A DNA stretch of 60,927 nt from Acrasis kona (GCA_026419775.2 JAOPGA020000945.1:1-60927); one strand, 5' to 3'; counted from the stretch's first letter, positions 13,620-25,625 are shown. Numbers and translations are program-made. The notes: generated by a model from the sequence alone, not told the origin.

Positions 13620-14579
13620 ATGAAGTCAATAGTTTTCATCGCTCTGCTTGTCGCATATGTACTAGCCGACGGCGAACTCGCCTCCATGATTAATCAGCAA
13701 GGCCTTTCATGGGAAGCTGAAGAGAACCACATGACCAGAATGAACCGCAACAAGGCCAAGTCTATGATGGGAACCATCATGCCCAAATACACAAGATACA
13801 CTGAAGATGAGATGAACACCATCACAAAGTTCGAACAAGACAACGCCAACGACCTACCCGAAGAGTTCGACGCTCGTGACAAATGGCCAAAGTGCATCCA
13901 CCCCGTAAGAAACCAAGAGCACTGCGGAAGTTGCTGGGCCTTCGCCGCTTCAGAGGCTGCCTCAGATAGATTCTGCATCGCTTCAAACGGAACAATCGAT
14001 GTCGTTCTCTCACCACAAGACATGGTCTCGTGCAGTTGGTTGAACTTTGGATGCCAAGGAGGTATGATTGCTAACGCCTGGATCTACCTATGGTTGACTG
14101 GTGTCGCACCCGACTCCTGCGTCCCATACACTGCTGGTAATGGCACCGTCGAATCATGCCCATCAAACTGCAAGGACAAGTTAACCGACTCCGTCTCCAA
14201 CAGGAAGTTCCACATGAAGTACGTTTACCCAGTAGGCACATGGTTCAACTTCTGGAACCGTGAACGTCTCATCCAAAAAGAGATCTTGAGCGGTGGAAGC
14301 GTTGAAGCTGGTTTCACAGTTTACGAAGATTTCCTCCACTACAAGACTGGTGTTTACAAGTACACAACCGGAAGCATGCTAGGTGGACACGCCATCAAGA
14401 TTGTTGGATGGGGTGTAGATTCCAAGACCGGTCTCAAGTACTGGACAGTTGTCAACTCATGGAGCGAGAGCTGGGGAGAGAAGGGAACATTCAAGATCCA
14501 AAGAGGAACAAACGAATGCGGTATCGAAGGAAACGTTATGAGTGGTGTTCCAAATGTTGCATCAGCACCTAAACTTTAA
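13620..14579 (+). CDS. cathepsin B-like cysteine protease (C1A)
   Basis: A single exon of 319 aa starting at ATG 13620, which gives a clean signal peptide (MKSIVFIALLVAYVLADG). A propeptide follows, with the mature enzyme from about residue 82. The active site is visible: the oxyanion Gln precedes HCGSCWAF with Cys105, His257 is in GGHAIKIVGWG, and Asn279 is in VVNSWSESWG. Length and the early Cys pattern place it with cathepsin B. However, the occluding-loop His-His pair that gives mammalian cathepsin B its dipeptidyl carboxypeptidase activity is not visible, so endopeptidase action is more likely. It is expected in secretory or lysosomal compartments. Confidence 0.95.
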   Translation: MKSIVFIALLVAYVLADGELASMINQQGLSWEAEENHMTRMNRNKAKSMMGTIMPKYTRYTEDEMNTITKFEQDNANDLPEEFDARDKWPKCIHPVRNQEHCGSCWAFAASEAASDRFCIASNGTIDVVLSPQDMVSCSWLNFGCQGGMIANAWIYLWLTGVAPDSCVPYTAGNGTVESCPSNCKDKLTDSVSNRKFHMKYVYPVGTWFNFWNRERLIQKEILSGGSVEAGFTVYEDFLHYKTGVYKYTTGSMLGGHAIKIVGWGVDSKTGLKYWTVVNSWSESWGEKGTFKIQRGTNECGIEGNVMSGVPNVASAPKL

Positions 14580-14644
14580 ATTAAATATTGTTAATATCAC
14601 TCAAGTCTTTATATATTTGTTAATGTGTTTAATATTACAGTACA

Positions 14645-16161
14645 TTAAATTCTTGGTTCTCTCAACAACGATACTTGATACAATTGCTGCACTGGAACCG
14701 CAGTGGCAAGTTCCTTTTCTAAAAGTTCTTGAATGGCTGGTATGATGAAAAATTCTTCTGGATCATGAACACAATCAGAACTAGGAAAGTATCCTTGCTC
14801 AAATCGATATCTTTGTAATCTGCTGATCAACTTATATTCCATCTTTGAAGTGTGAGAGCCAAAGTAATGTGTTGGTTTCATGATGGAATCATGAACAGCC
14901 TTGAGATCACCCAAGAATAAACCATGAAAAGGTAAGCAAGTCATATGATCGCAGGTTTGCAGTAACACTCGGGTCTGAATAAAGTCCGACCGCAGAGACA
15001 CAAGATCTTGATATTTTTTCAACATTTTATCATGTTCTTCTGATATCAATTCAAAAGTGGATTTAAGACGATAAACAGAAGCGCTCGTTAATGCACCCAT
15101 CACACAAAATACAAAATCAAAATTTCTTACTTCCAAAAGATGATAACACAATTGAATAAAGTACTCTAACATGGCGGCTCGCTCTTGTGCTGTTGGCGGC
15201 GTCACTATGGCAGTCGCAATCCACGAGCTAACATTTTCAAATGACCTTACGGACTTCATAATGTTGGGACATTTCTCTTGTGAGTGTCTCCAAGGATATC
15301 CGCAGTATTCATGTGGTTTGATTGCATCAAGAATCAAACATCTCTGTATGGTCAATTGTTTTGCCAACTCGTGGGGTGGAATGCTCGAAATGTTCTTGTA
15401 GGACACATGTTGTTGTGGGTCGATAGGAAACACCATCCGAGCCTTCCATTGTAATGTGCCACTGGCGCGCCTAATAAGGTTCATTTTGATTTTGATGTTT
15501 ATCAAATACACTGCGAAACTAGTGTCGTCGTCGAGAGTTTCTGTTAAATTATCTGTAAAGCATAATGCATGTTGTATGAGCTTCATGTCGTCTTTGTAAT
15601 CTTGTACTTGGTATAAAATGCTTTGCTCCATCAAGTGTTCAATAAATCCCTATACATGTGTTATTTGCGTTACAAAGGACATTAGTCTACCTGAAGCACA
15701 TGTAGTAAAGCAAGCAGGGCTTCATTCTTGGCTTGAGTAATGAGTAGCATCAAAAGATATATTAAATGTTTTGAAGATTGTGATTGATAGGTGTAAAAGA
15801 ATGCCGACGGTTCATCTTCACTTTGGCGATTTAAAATGTTGTAGTATTGATTGTTTCGTCCCGCTTTCATGATTTCGGTACCAAGATTAACAAAGAAAGT
15901 AGTGTTATGGTTATCCAACATGTCCTTGTATTTGTTCATGTCATCTTCCATTTCCAAAGAACAATTCTCCAACGGATAGACTCCAAGATTCTTCAATTCG
16001 AGGTCGTGTCCGTACTGAGTATGTAGCGACTGCTTGCCACCACTTCTCCAAATTTGACATATTGACGAACAAGCTGCAACCTCCGAAAGATTCAAGTAAG
16101 ATAATATGTATCCAATTGCATCTTGAGGAATGCTGCCAAGATCATCAGCGTGTGTTGACAT
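14645..16161 (-). CDS. F-box protein fused to a RasGEF domain
   Basis: Exons 15691..16161 and 14645..15649 (reverse strand) are joined across a 41-nt intron in phase 0, giving 491 aa. Residues ~10-50 are an F-box (SIPQDAIGYILSYLNLSEVA). The second exon carries a CDC25-type RasGEF catalytic domain from about residue 250: NIMKSVRSFENVSSWIATAI, then RAAMLEYFIQ and CLPFHGLFLGDL. The protein should exchange nucleotide on a Ras-family GTPase and also engage an SCF ubiquitin ligase. No RasGEF N-terminal (REM) domain is obvious. Each reading frame alone is shorter than its family expects, which supports the splice. Confidence 0.85.
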
Positions 16162-16263
16162 TTCAATGAAAAGGTTTTTTACAAGCAGTCAACGAGATTG
16201 TTCTGGGATGTTCTGGATGTGTTCATGAGAAGTTCAGAGTGATGAGAAGCAAAATAAAATTGT

Positions 16264-18782
16264 TTATTCATTTTTGCTCTTAAAGCTTACATGACTATCC
16301 AAATCTGCATTTCTTGGTGTTATCAGGGATATGATAGATTCTCTCTTCTTCTTCTCCTCTTTAATTGTATCAAGCAAAACCTTCTTCTCCTTTTGATGGA
16401 CGTGAGCCTTTAATTCAGTGTTGAGCCACATTCTTCGGTACATCAACCTCTTATTGTTCAAAAAGTATGTGGCTATGCAGGAGGCAAATAGAAGTGTAAA
16501 CAAAGTAAGGGGATGGAAAACATAAAACATAAAGTTCTCCCAGACCATCGTCAGCGTGCTGCTGCTCTTAAATGCTGGATTATTAATCCAAACGTACGTC
16601 ATGATCTGGATTGGAGATGCGTTTGATTGAAGTAATGTGGTATTCGATGCAGAAGTACCGTTACCAACTACAGTTTGGTTGGTAATCGTAATAACAGTAT
16701 CTATCGGAGGACTACAGATTGACGCAGAGTTGAATGTAGAGTTCCAAGCTAACGACTTCGCAACATAAGGCCCACAATAAACGTCAGATTTGGTTAAAAA
16801 GAAGTAAAAAGCAGGAATTGTAGATATTAACAAGGTGAACAACATAATAAAGAACGTTAAGGAGTTTCCTTTGGCATTCACTTCTGGATTGTCTGGGAAT
16901 TTGCAAGTGAGGGACATGACTATGTAATTTACAAAAAATAAAACAAAGTTTGAAATGACACCAAGAAGTGGTAGCATGGGACTCATGACAGACCCAATCC
17001 AAACAAGCGATTGTCTGTATAATAATGAAATGACACTAGAACTAGTATCAAATTCCAATTTAAACTTGACCTCCTCAACTTCTGGATTGCTGCTCAAACT
17101 CTTTGTTTTGCTGTCTATAAGCTTGAGTATCAAGAATTTCAAAGGCTGCACAATTATTGTCAAAACAAAACTAATCAAAAAGTCAATTAAAATCATTTGC
17201 CAGAAAATTAGGCCAGCTTCAGTCGTCCTACATTTACCGTTAGCGATTGTTAATTGATCGGCTGCGATAATACGCACCATCAATGCTACGGTTGTTGCCA
17301 ATTTGATGATGTAAGTCCTAGTGATGATGTTGTAGTTGGTGTATTTGGCGTCATCATAGTCCTCAATGAGTACCATCAAACTAATAATGATCGGGAATAC
17401 TGTGTTGATAACTGCGGTGAGGATCGATGTAGTGAAAGCAAATTTGCTGTTGATTACGTTGTAATTCTGTGCAATAAAAACTACACAAGTAGGACCACCG
17501 ATAATCAAAATCAATGATACAATAATACCTATAGTTCTTAAAACAATCTTTTTCACTCGCTGGAGTCGAGATAGATAAATTAACTGACGCTTAGAGTTCT
17601 CATCATAGACAAGATACTCAGCCAACTTTGTCGCTATTGACTTCTTCAAAATGACTACAGCAGGTGGATTGTGAACAGTGAAATCCCAAGTATTGAACAC
17701 ACATCCAACATAACGAAAGGCTTGGTTTTCAAGCTTTGTTCATTAGTCCATAAAAAATAAAATTATTCATACTTTAGATACTGCTCTAAGACGCAAACCA
17801 ATTTGTTGACCGATGAGTATGGCACATAATACAAAGTACAGCATGATGGCAAAGCAGTAAAAGAAGGCAAATGACCAAGGCAATTCTCCAATCTGAACAA
17901 ATTCTTTGTAGCCTATGAAATAATTAAAATAGTTGTTCTATAACGACGTACCACCAAAAAAGAAAAAGAACTTTTGAATCTGAGTACTGTCGTATCCAAT
18001 CAATCCTAGAACAAACACTCCGCCCTCTGGAGGCGATAGAGGTCTCGGCCAAGAATCAGATATAAGCCAAGGTAGAACCAACAAAAAAAATGTACAACAA
18101 AAAATCATAACATTAACGTATATGATTGTAATGTGAAACTCATAAAAATTCGCAATTCCTGTTCCAAAACTTTTTTCTGTCTGCTTTGTAACATTCTTTA
18201 AAGGGTTGAAGTCCGTCAGCCACTATAGATATTAATTGAAATCAAGCCAGGCTAACTTACTTTTTGGATTCTTAAACTGCGCCAAATTCGCTTGTATCTC
18301 TCTATGCGTTCACCAGTCCATTTGCCTGTGTTCTGTTTTTGTCTGTACTTATGGGTATCAGACCTAATCCCAATGCGCATGTTCTTGCTAGTATCCGCTT
18401 CTCCACCCTCTTGAAAAACAATTTCCTCAAATGTTTTGGACGGGGCAACAATTCTACCATCATCCAAGCGAGTTGCTTCAGTGTGTCTAACTAACTGATT
18501 CACAGCAGTTGTCTCTGGCGTTGTTGCGATATTAGGATCAACATAATGTTTCGACTCATCAACAGCTGCGACATTACTCTCATCAATATTCACAACTACG
18601 TCATTATGAACTATCATAGGTATAGCGGTGGCATGCTTGGGCACTTCGACTTTGGGCTTTTTTGATTTCACTGGCTGAAGTTCTAGATCATCCTCTTCGT
18701 TTTGAGCATCCTGATCCTGCAGCTCGATATCCCACTTGTTTATCACACGAGTATCAGTGCTGGGCGAGGCCGGGTTACTCAT
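16264..18782 (-). CDS. TMC (transmembrane channel-like) family protein
   Basis: Four exons on the reverse strand: 18261..18782, 17952..18222, 17773..17912 and 16264..17733. Introns of 38, 39 and 39 nt all restore frame, giving 800 aa. Exon 1 is a disordered cytosolic N-terminus, and the rest has many hydrophobic spans. The TMC-domain hallmark runs SLVWIGSVMSPMLPLLGVIS to a cytosolic CKFPDNPEVNAKGNS loop and a further membrane helix. A Lys-rich C-terminal tail ends the chain. TMC proteins form mechanosensitive or leak channels; its role in this protist is unknown. The stop overlaps AATAAA. Confidence 0.85.
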
Positions 18783-18960
18783 ACAAATGATTTATTACAA
18801 TATTTTACAGTTGCGAGTTAGAAAGGTAAAAAGTAGTGAACTATTAAATCACCCAACGGCAACCAACTCGATATGTCATCTATAAAAATATCTTGTCGAC
18901 AAATTAGTACAACAAATCAACGAACGCGAAGATGAAAAAATGAAAATTGTTTATTCGTTT

Positions 18961-21541
18961 TTATCTTGAGCTCTTCTCCTTCAAATAATGAAGAGAGTTC
19001 TCAAACTCAACCATGGACAACAATTGTCCCTTTTGTGACGATCTGTCAAACAATTGAACGTACAAATGTGGGGCCTCGTTCTTGATCAAAATTTTTAGGT
19101 CATAGGAAACATTCATCTTCAAATCCTTTACAATTTCATTGGCCTCCTTAATCAATGGCAGCGTGCGCATCAAGTGCTTATCCAATTTCTTTCCTGGTGG
19201 ACCGTCCTTTGTAACAGGTTTTCTTCCAGAGATCTTGCGGATGGTGGAGTTGACGCGATCACCAAAGCTCACGCTTCTGGTCATTCCAACATCATCACCA
19301 GTCTTGATGCTCTTTCCGCTGGCGATCGAATCGAACAAGTCCTTGCTATTGTTGGGCGATATGCTGGGTTCGCTGTTGCTGTTGCCGTCGTGGTACATGA
19401 TGGAAGAGTTGGCTTCTTCTGCATTGAGCGTTCTCTTCTCTTCTCTGAAACCAATCATGGACTTTTCCTCAGCAGACATGGGTTGGGTGTTGACGTATGA
19501 GCCAGATGATACATCGCCAGAAGAACCAACATCGCTATCGGTGCCAGCTGCACTCACTCCCAATGGAACCACCTCTCCGTTCAATGCGCTGCGGCGGTTA
19601 ATCTCGATCTCTGCCTCTTTTTGTCCATCGGCAGTCAACAAACCAAAACCTTGTTGAAGCATCTTTTGTCTCTCTGCTTCAAATTCAGCCTCCAATTGCT
19701 TGAGCTTGTTGTTTCTCCAATTCTCTTCCCACTCCTTTTCCTTCTCCGACAAGATGGCTTCGATACCTTGAATATCGGTCAACTCCTTGGTGGCATAGTT
19801 AAAGTCAAAGTTATCAATCACTCTTGGGGAAGTAATCTCTCCCTCGTAGGTTGGGTTCACGAATCTAAACACGTGTTGGGTTCCAAAAATGATGCGATCG
19901 TTGGGTCTTAGTTGAGTGGTCTCGGTGACTGCATCTCCGTTACGATAAACGACGCTATCTCCTACTGGAGTGAGCACGACCGATTTCCTCAATCCCTCCT
20001 CAACTACTTCCAACACGGCGTGCTTATCCGAAATGTTCGAGCTGTTCAATACGATTCCATTATCTTGATTCTTGACTCTTCCCACGAACGTCTCTCCGTC
20101 TTGTAAATAATAGACCAACATACCGGTCAATAAGGGATCTTCGTTCAAGTTGAACAGGAATGGACTGCGACTGGTGTCGTTTCCTGATAAATTTCCACCT
20201 GGAGTGGTCAACAATCCAATATCGTTCAATGCCTTTTGTCTCATGCGCTTGACTTCCAAGGAGCGTTGTACCTTTTGAACTGGAGTCATTGCCATGTTGT
20301 CGATGAGGCGCTTGCTTGCCTCCAACTCGTCCAACAATCTAGCTCTCTCCTGTTCGTTCTGAACCATCTTTTCTCCGCTCTCCAACAATTGTAGCTGGTT
20401 GCGAAGTCTCTCAACTTCCTCCTTAAGGTCCCTGATGATGGCGACGTTGCTATCCTCGTTCACGATGGCTCTGTTCTTGATGTTCTTTGCTCTGTTGGCG
20501 TATCTCAGGGTGGATAGAGTCTCTCCATAGTTGAAGTCGCTAGGAGAGATGGCAGCAATCATGATGGTCTTGCTGTTACCTCCCAAGCTATCCTTCAACA
20601 ACCACGTCAACACTGAATCACGATAGGGAACGAACAATTTGCTGCTCTTTGCCTTGTCCTTTGGATCGGCGTTGCTTAGCTCCGCCAACTTGTTGATCAC
20701 GTTACCTAGCGTGGTCAAGCTCACGTTGATGCTGGCACCCTCCTTCAAACGCTCTCCGGTAGCACCAGTCTTGCTCTGACGCTCCGAACCAGCCAAATCG
20801 ATCAAGTTGATCCTGCTGCTCTTTTCGGAAAAGATGACCTCGCCGTCTTCTAGCTTGGTGGTGGTGCTCTGGTACAAGAGCACTTGGAAAATGGTGTGTG
20901 CACGAGAGCTGGTGTCGTTCATGTTGGTCTTTGCGATGGTACGCATGCGGTTGCCCTCGTCCATCAATTCGGTAATCTCTTCGAAACTAGATACGGTGCT
21001 AAACTCCAAACCCTCCACGTAGGGACCTGTCTGTGGGTTCTCTCTCACCTTCAGACCGTGCTTGTTGAGAGGGTTGGATGGATTGAACAAGTCCCTGACC
21101 TGTTCGTTGTAAATCTCAATCATGGAAGCCTCCACGCGATACACGGCTCTCTCGTCCGATTTGATTCTTCTGAACATTTCTTCGCTCACCTTTGGTATCA
21201 AACCCTTCTCCTCTCCGTATCCTACCATGGAGTATGATTTGCCGGAGCCAGTCTGACCGTAGGCGAATATACTGGTGTTGAAGCCTTCCCAGGCATTGTT
21301 CAACACGTTGACGCCCAGGTCTTGAAAAAACTATATCCTGAGATGCAAACTCTTGTGATTTATCGTGACTCCAGTAGCTGTAGTCGTAGGTGAATGGATT
21401 CTCTTTGCCAGTCTCTGGATCAGTGATGATGGTCTGTTTGCCCACCATCTTGATGCATTTGCTGGTGTTTTGTGCGATTTCTCTGGCGTTGAAGGGACGA
21501 ACCCTGACGGCTACCTTTACGTTCATGCCGGTGTCAGCCAT
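18961..21541 (-). CDS. kinesin-3 (KIF1/UNC-104 type) with FHA domain, single-base frameshift
   Basis: The motor starts at ATG 21539-21541 (VKVAVRVRPFNARE). The frame breaks in the A6 run at 21325-21330 on the plus strand and resumes one base off. Removing one base from the run would restore the frame; about 859 codons in total. The remainder has the P-loop GQTGSGKS, switch I SSRAH, switch II LIDLAGSE, a neck, an FHA domain at roughly two thirds of the chain, and a C-terminal KIF1-type segment beginning LIKEANEIVKDL. There is no PH domain. It would move vesicles toward microtubule plus ends. The homopolymer location suggests a sequencing error rather than a dead gene. Confidence 0.9.
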
Positions 21542-21987
21542 GATTTATTTTTTATTGTTGGTTGTTTGTAGTTGTTTTCAAAAATGTCCAAATATATACA
21601 AAATCGTTGAAATAATATTGTAATCAAACTGAACTATTATTGCATTATAATTATGACCAAGGTTGTTTTTATATAAGTGCTTGTTAGTGCATGACTATAT
21701 TTGAATCGAATGCAAGTATAAAATATTGCCGCAAGAAGGCTTGATATATACATCGGGGTTTGATTACAATGACGTTGTCCTTGTAATTATATTTGTGCAT
21801 TCTGTTTTCATTTGGCAAAGTCTTTTTTTACATTAGATTGTACTTTTTTTTATTAACAAGTGGTCATATATTCAACCTCTCCACCAATCCGTGATGGAAG
21901 GAAATTCGTTCGTACCATTTGCATCAATTTATTTTTTCGTACCATTTGCATCAATCAAATGACGTGTTTCCGAAATTGTTTTGTTTA
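21542..21987. other. AT-rich intergenic stretch
   Basis: Upstream of the kinesin gene. Very AT-rich. A short direct duplication of TTCGTACCATTTGCATCAA lies near 21909-21953. No coding signal seen. Confidence 0.5.
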
Positions 21988-22167
21988 TCATGACGGCATT
22001 TCGTTATCGTGAGTGGACTGCCCCATCATTGTAGTACCCTTGCTCATAGTGTCTTGTGCTTTTTCATGATATGCTTTTGCACATTTTTGATGGACACCTG
22101 TCTCATGTATCATTTTACAAAGAAGCATGGATAGTGATTGCTCCAGGATTTTTTCAAGACCATCCAT
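21988..22167 (-). CDS. small hypothetical protein
   Basis: A 59-codon frame from ATG 22165-22167 to a stop at 21988. It begins with a predicted helix (MDGLEKILEQSLSMLLCKMI) and contains two Cys 14 residues apart, then a Met/Thr/Gly-rich tail. It resembles no family I can name. It sits between kinesin and the His-rich gene, both on the same strand. Length alone does not prove it is expressed. Confidence 0.35.
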   Translation of the reverse strand: MDGLEKILEQSLSMLLCKMIHETGVHQKCAKAYHEKAQDTMSKGTTMMGQSTHDNEMPS

Positions 22168-22309
22168 GATGAATTTCAGAATAATTCTTGTTTTAACAAA
22201 CGCCACTTAAGGAGGATCGAAAAATATAAACACAAAACAAGTGAAGTAAATTAAAATAATTGTTCTTATGAAAACGTTTTTGTTATTCCCATTTGATACA
22301 AACATTAAA

Positions 22310-22879
22310 TTAGTGCAACTCTGGCAAGTATCCTTGTGTACGAATCTTTTTGTCAACCTTGTCAGTCTTGTAGCGTGGGTCGGCCATGTATAGAGTCACA
22401 AGTTCATCGATATCATTATCGCTCAAGGCATCTTCCTCCTCATCCCAATCTTCATCATCTTTTTCACTATCGGAGTCACCGAAACCATGCTCCCAATGTG
22501 GTTGTTCGAGGCCGAGGATTCTTAGACCGTTCTTTTGTGTCATTACACAAACCCAGAACACGAAAATTGCACCAATCATTTTGCAAATAAATACATCGTG
22601 GGCGCTTGGTTTGGGTATGATTTTCTCAACCCCATAGTAGGGGTCGCTGAAATCAAATTGAAAAGGTGGTTCATCATGATGGTGGTCATCGTGGTGTTCA
22701 TCATGATGTTCATCGTGATGTCCTGCATTACCGTGATGGGATTTATCGTGGTGTACGGTCTTTGCGTGTTCTACGGTGATGGAGCCTGCTTTGGCGACGT
22801 TGTTACTAAAATTGCGTGTTTGACAAAGGTTCTTAATGACAGAACCTAAAGGGATTCCTCTCCTGACGGTGGGGTTCAT
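22310..22879 (-). CDS. His-rich single-pass protein, probably mitochondrial
   Basis: A single exon of 189 aa. The first ~35 residues are basic and Arg/Ser/Asn-rich without acidic residues, typical of a mitochondrial presequence. A His/Asp repeat (HHDEHHDEHHDDHHHDE) follows at about 55-70. One transmembrane helix (MIGAIFVFWVCVMT) comes next, then a WEHGF turn and a highly acidic tail. The helix, Trp/His turn and acidic tail are weakly reminiscent of the complex I subunit NDUFB2. That is only a suggestion; a metal-binding inner-membrane protein is another reading. Confidence 0.55.
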   Translation of the reverse strand: MNPTVRRGIPLGSVIKNLCQTRNFSNNVAKAGSITVEHAKTVHHDKSHHGNAGHHDEHHDEHHDDHHHDEPPFQFDFSDPYYGVEKIIPKPSAHDVFICKMIGAIFVFWVCVMTQKNGLRILGLEQPHWEHGFGDSDSEKDDEDWDEEEDALSDNDIDELVTLYMADPRYKTDKVDKKIRTQGYLPELH

Positions 22880-23153
22880 TATAATAAAGTTGATCGTTAC
22901 AAAAAAACTTCACAAACATATTGAACGAAAGGTGGATTATGTTAGGGAATAGATAGGGCTCCTACCGAAACATTTCAGTTTTTGGTTCGAAATAAGTTTT
23001 TGTTGAACTAAATTGAAATGAAAGCGAAAGAAAGATGTTTCGAAACACTGTCGAAAATTTCGAAAGTCTAATAATCACCAAGCACATAAACCAAAACACA
23101 ACTATGATAAAAACATGCAGGATTTAGAACATTCTGACAAGAATTTACTTTAT

Positions 23154-23760
23154 TCAACACGTTAATGGAAATTCTTTGATCTTGGCAGTCTCCGATAATG
23201 CGTCAATTAGACTAATAGCGTCTTGTCCATAACATTCTTTTTTGCCTTGATATTGAAGTTTTGCAAGGTCGATAAGCTGGGCTTTGCTTATTTTTCTCAT
23301 TTCAATCACCGTGAGCGTCTTCCAATCTTGTTTTTTTGTAATCTCTTACTGTACGCACTAGATAATTAACATCGTTATTAAATCCATATTTTAAAATTTT
23401 GTTGTTCAGACTGGTCCAATTTTGCTTTTCTTCTTTACTCAAATCACCATCTACTGTGTTGAAATTAAGGTCCAAGATTGTATAAAGCCTTCTCTCTTCT
23501 TTGGGACAACTTCGCATTACGGCGTCGATGATGTTTTTTTCGAATTTGAAAAGCAACTTCCCCCAATGTAACCCTTCGTTCTCTATCGGCTTCTTTCTTC
23601 TTAATCATTTGAACATCTTCCTCGAGAGTTCTGATTTTCTCTTCTTGATTTCTAATTACCTCTTTTTGATTTATTAATTGTTCGATCTAATGAATCTAGA
23701 CGATTTTTCAATGCCATGTTCTCTTCTCTTAATCGCTAATTTTCTTCTTGAAAATCAATG
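23154..23760 (-). pseudogene. frameshifted coiled-coil gene remnant
   Basis: On the reverse strand a coiled-coil segment (LEEDVQMIKKKEADRERRVT) leads into a globular piece in another frame (84 codons, 23302-23556). It then continues in a third frame to a TGA at 23154-23156 (KISKAQLIDLAKLQYQGKKE). The breaks lie near a T7 run at 23333-23339 and another at 23535-23541. Stops also interrupt the coiled coil upstream. It is a broken gene of unknown function next to transposon debris. Confidence 0.5.
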
Positions 23761-23798
23761 ATAGTGCATGTGTAAAAGGCAAATGGATGGCACTACAA

Positions 23799-24046
23799 TC
23801 ATTTCTCTATGTTTGACGAAGATATCCAAACTTCTTTATTTGGGCCAATTGCTTGTTCAACAACAATTCTTACTGAACTAAGTACTTGATTATAATTGGT
23901 GTAAATTTGAGTCAAACCACCTTTTTTCCTTCAAATTGGTGTAAGACAGTTCTCAAGTCCAATATAGCCTTTATGATCAAGGATCAATTCTCCTTGGTCA
24001 AGTTGTATACTGTAAAGTCTTGTATCCGGGAAACTCCAGATTCCTA
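23799..24046 (-). pseudogene. decayed DDE transposase fragment (Harbinger/IS5-like, DDE_4 type)
   Basis: One reverse frame, interrupted by a single TGA, reads through two blocks typical of the DDE_4 catalytic core. These are DHKGYIGLEN near the second acidic residue and NQVLSSVRIVVEQAIG near the last, where an N..LS..R..VE..I motif is standard. Nothing upstream restores the rest of the domain. It is a truncated element copy. Confidence 0.6.
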
Positions 24047-24176
24047 GAAACTTATAAATTATCGGTATCTAGGTTCTAATTATATTAAATTTTGAATTAA
24101 TATGTACATGGCTCACAGTATAAATTCTGGTCTTTGTGTATAAGCTAATTTATAAAAACACAAAAAGCAACAAACC

Positions 24177-25535
24177 ATGGTATTAGAAGATATCATTAAC
24201 GTCATCAATTATGCATTCATTTCGAATGACAAACAGATCATCAAAGCCTTGTCCCTAGACCAAGAGCAAGATCAAGAAGTAATGCTAAAGCCAACAGTGT
24301 TAATTAAGAGAGCAAACATGTACTCATACGCTGAACGCCTCAAAATCATCCAAGAATTTAACCACAAGAAAGCCATGAGAAAAGAGATCTATCAGAAGTA
24401 CGGCATCAACAAGTCTACGTTCTCCAAGTGGATCAAGAATCGGGGACTCATTTTCTCATACGTACAGAAGGGGCAAGGCAACATGAAGGTTGTTGGAACA
24501 AGAAGAGACACTCTACTTGGAGGAGAAATCGAGCAAGAGATCATGCATTCCATTAATGCAATAAGAGCTTCCTGTATTGGCGTAAACGGATTCCTGGTAA
24601 AAATCATCACACTAAAGGCTGCTCAAGAACATGGCATCAAGAAGTTTGTGGCCAGCAACAACTGGATCCAGTCGTTCCAGCACCGTCACGACTTAGCACT
24701 AAGAAAGGGTACAAAGAGAGCCGCGGTCGTTCCAACCAATATTGTAGAGAAATTGGACAACAAGTTGGTGCAACTCCGATCCATCCTGCTAGAACGCAAC
24801 ATCGACTATGTGGTCAACATTGATGAGGTGCCCGTCAACTATGCTGTGACTTCAGACTACACTCTCGAAAAAAAGGGATCCAAAGAAGTTATCATAGTAA
24901 CAGACAAGAAGCACAAGACAAGAATCACGGTTGCACTGGTTGCTATTCTACCATTAAAGAAGAATATTCAAAAGGTGTACCGCTCCAAGCCTATGGTAAT
25001 TGTTCACGGCACCTCTGCACGAACTCTTAAGGAACTGTATTATTATCAGATTGATGGGGAAGGGTTGATTGTGGGTTACAACAAAAAGGCATGGATGACT
25101 GCATCACTCTATGCGGAGCTAATTAAATCGCTTCCCATCCCCGTCAAGGAATCAAGAACTCTTATCATGCATGACAACTTTTCTGTGCACACCACTATGA
25201 AGGCCGAGTTTGACATGACACCTTTCTTGTTAGAGCCCAACACTACAATGTACTCGCAACCATTGGATGTTGGAATTAATCACTCATTCAAATCACATTT
25301 AAGAAGGTTCTACACAGAATTTCTTGTTGATGGTACAGTGGGCAACAAAGTTCCATCAGTGACAAAGGGAATGGTGTGTAGATGGGTCAACCGTGCATGG
25401 AGCTCAATCAGGGATGACAACATTGTTGGTGCGTTTGCTGCTTGTGGAGTGTGTGTGGATGTGTCAAAAGTGCCAGTTGTGTATTGGAGAGCAGCAAGAG
25501 GTTGGAGATTTTATTGCCAAAAACTGGAAAAATAA
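24177..25535 (+). mobile_element. intact pogo/CENP-B-type (DDE_1) transposase gene
   Basis: A single exon of 452 aa. A helix-turn-helix lies at ~48-90 (YSYAERLKIIQEF, INKSTFSKWIKNR), then a second CENP-B/Tc5-type DNA-binding region. The DDE_1 core shows Asp in VVNIDEVPVNY (~214), Asp in LIMHDNFSVH (~331) and the final acidic position in QPLDVGINHSFK (~363). The reading frame has no stop, so it is a recently active element or a domesticated gene. I could not find convincing terminal inverted repeats. The stop lies in tandem AATAAATAAA. Confidence 0.85.
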
Positions 25536-25563
25536 ATAAATTTGTTAATTTGTATAACTCAAA

Positions 25564-25625
25564 TGGAGGGCATCTGCAAAGGGTTGTCTCTTAGGCATTG
25601 AAGAAATTGCAACAAGCAAATATGG
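25564..25625 (+). repeat. dispersed repeat, copy 1
   Basis: It starts just after the transposase polyadenylation signal. It shares GAGGGCATC, AAGGGT, TCTCTTA, GCAT and GAAGAAATTGCAA in the same order with 34026-34082. It may be a terminal or internal piece of a non-autonomous element. Confidence 0.65.

Noticed and set aside
21325-21330. Programmed frameshift in kinesin
   Set aside because: No slippery heptamer with a downstream structure was recognised; homopolymer indel is simpler.
22310-22879. Firm assignment of the His-rich protein as NDUFB2
   Set aside because: Only the helix, Trp/His turn and acidic tail agree; too weak for a gene symbol.
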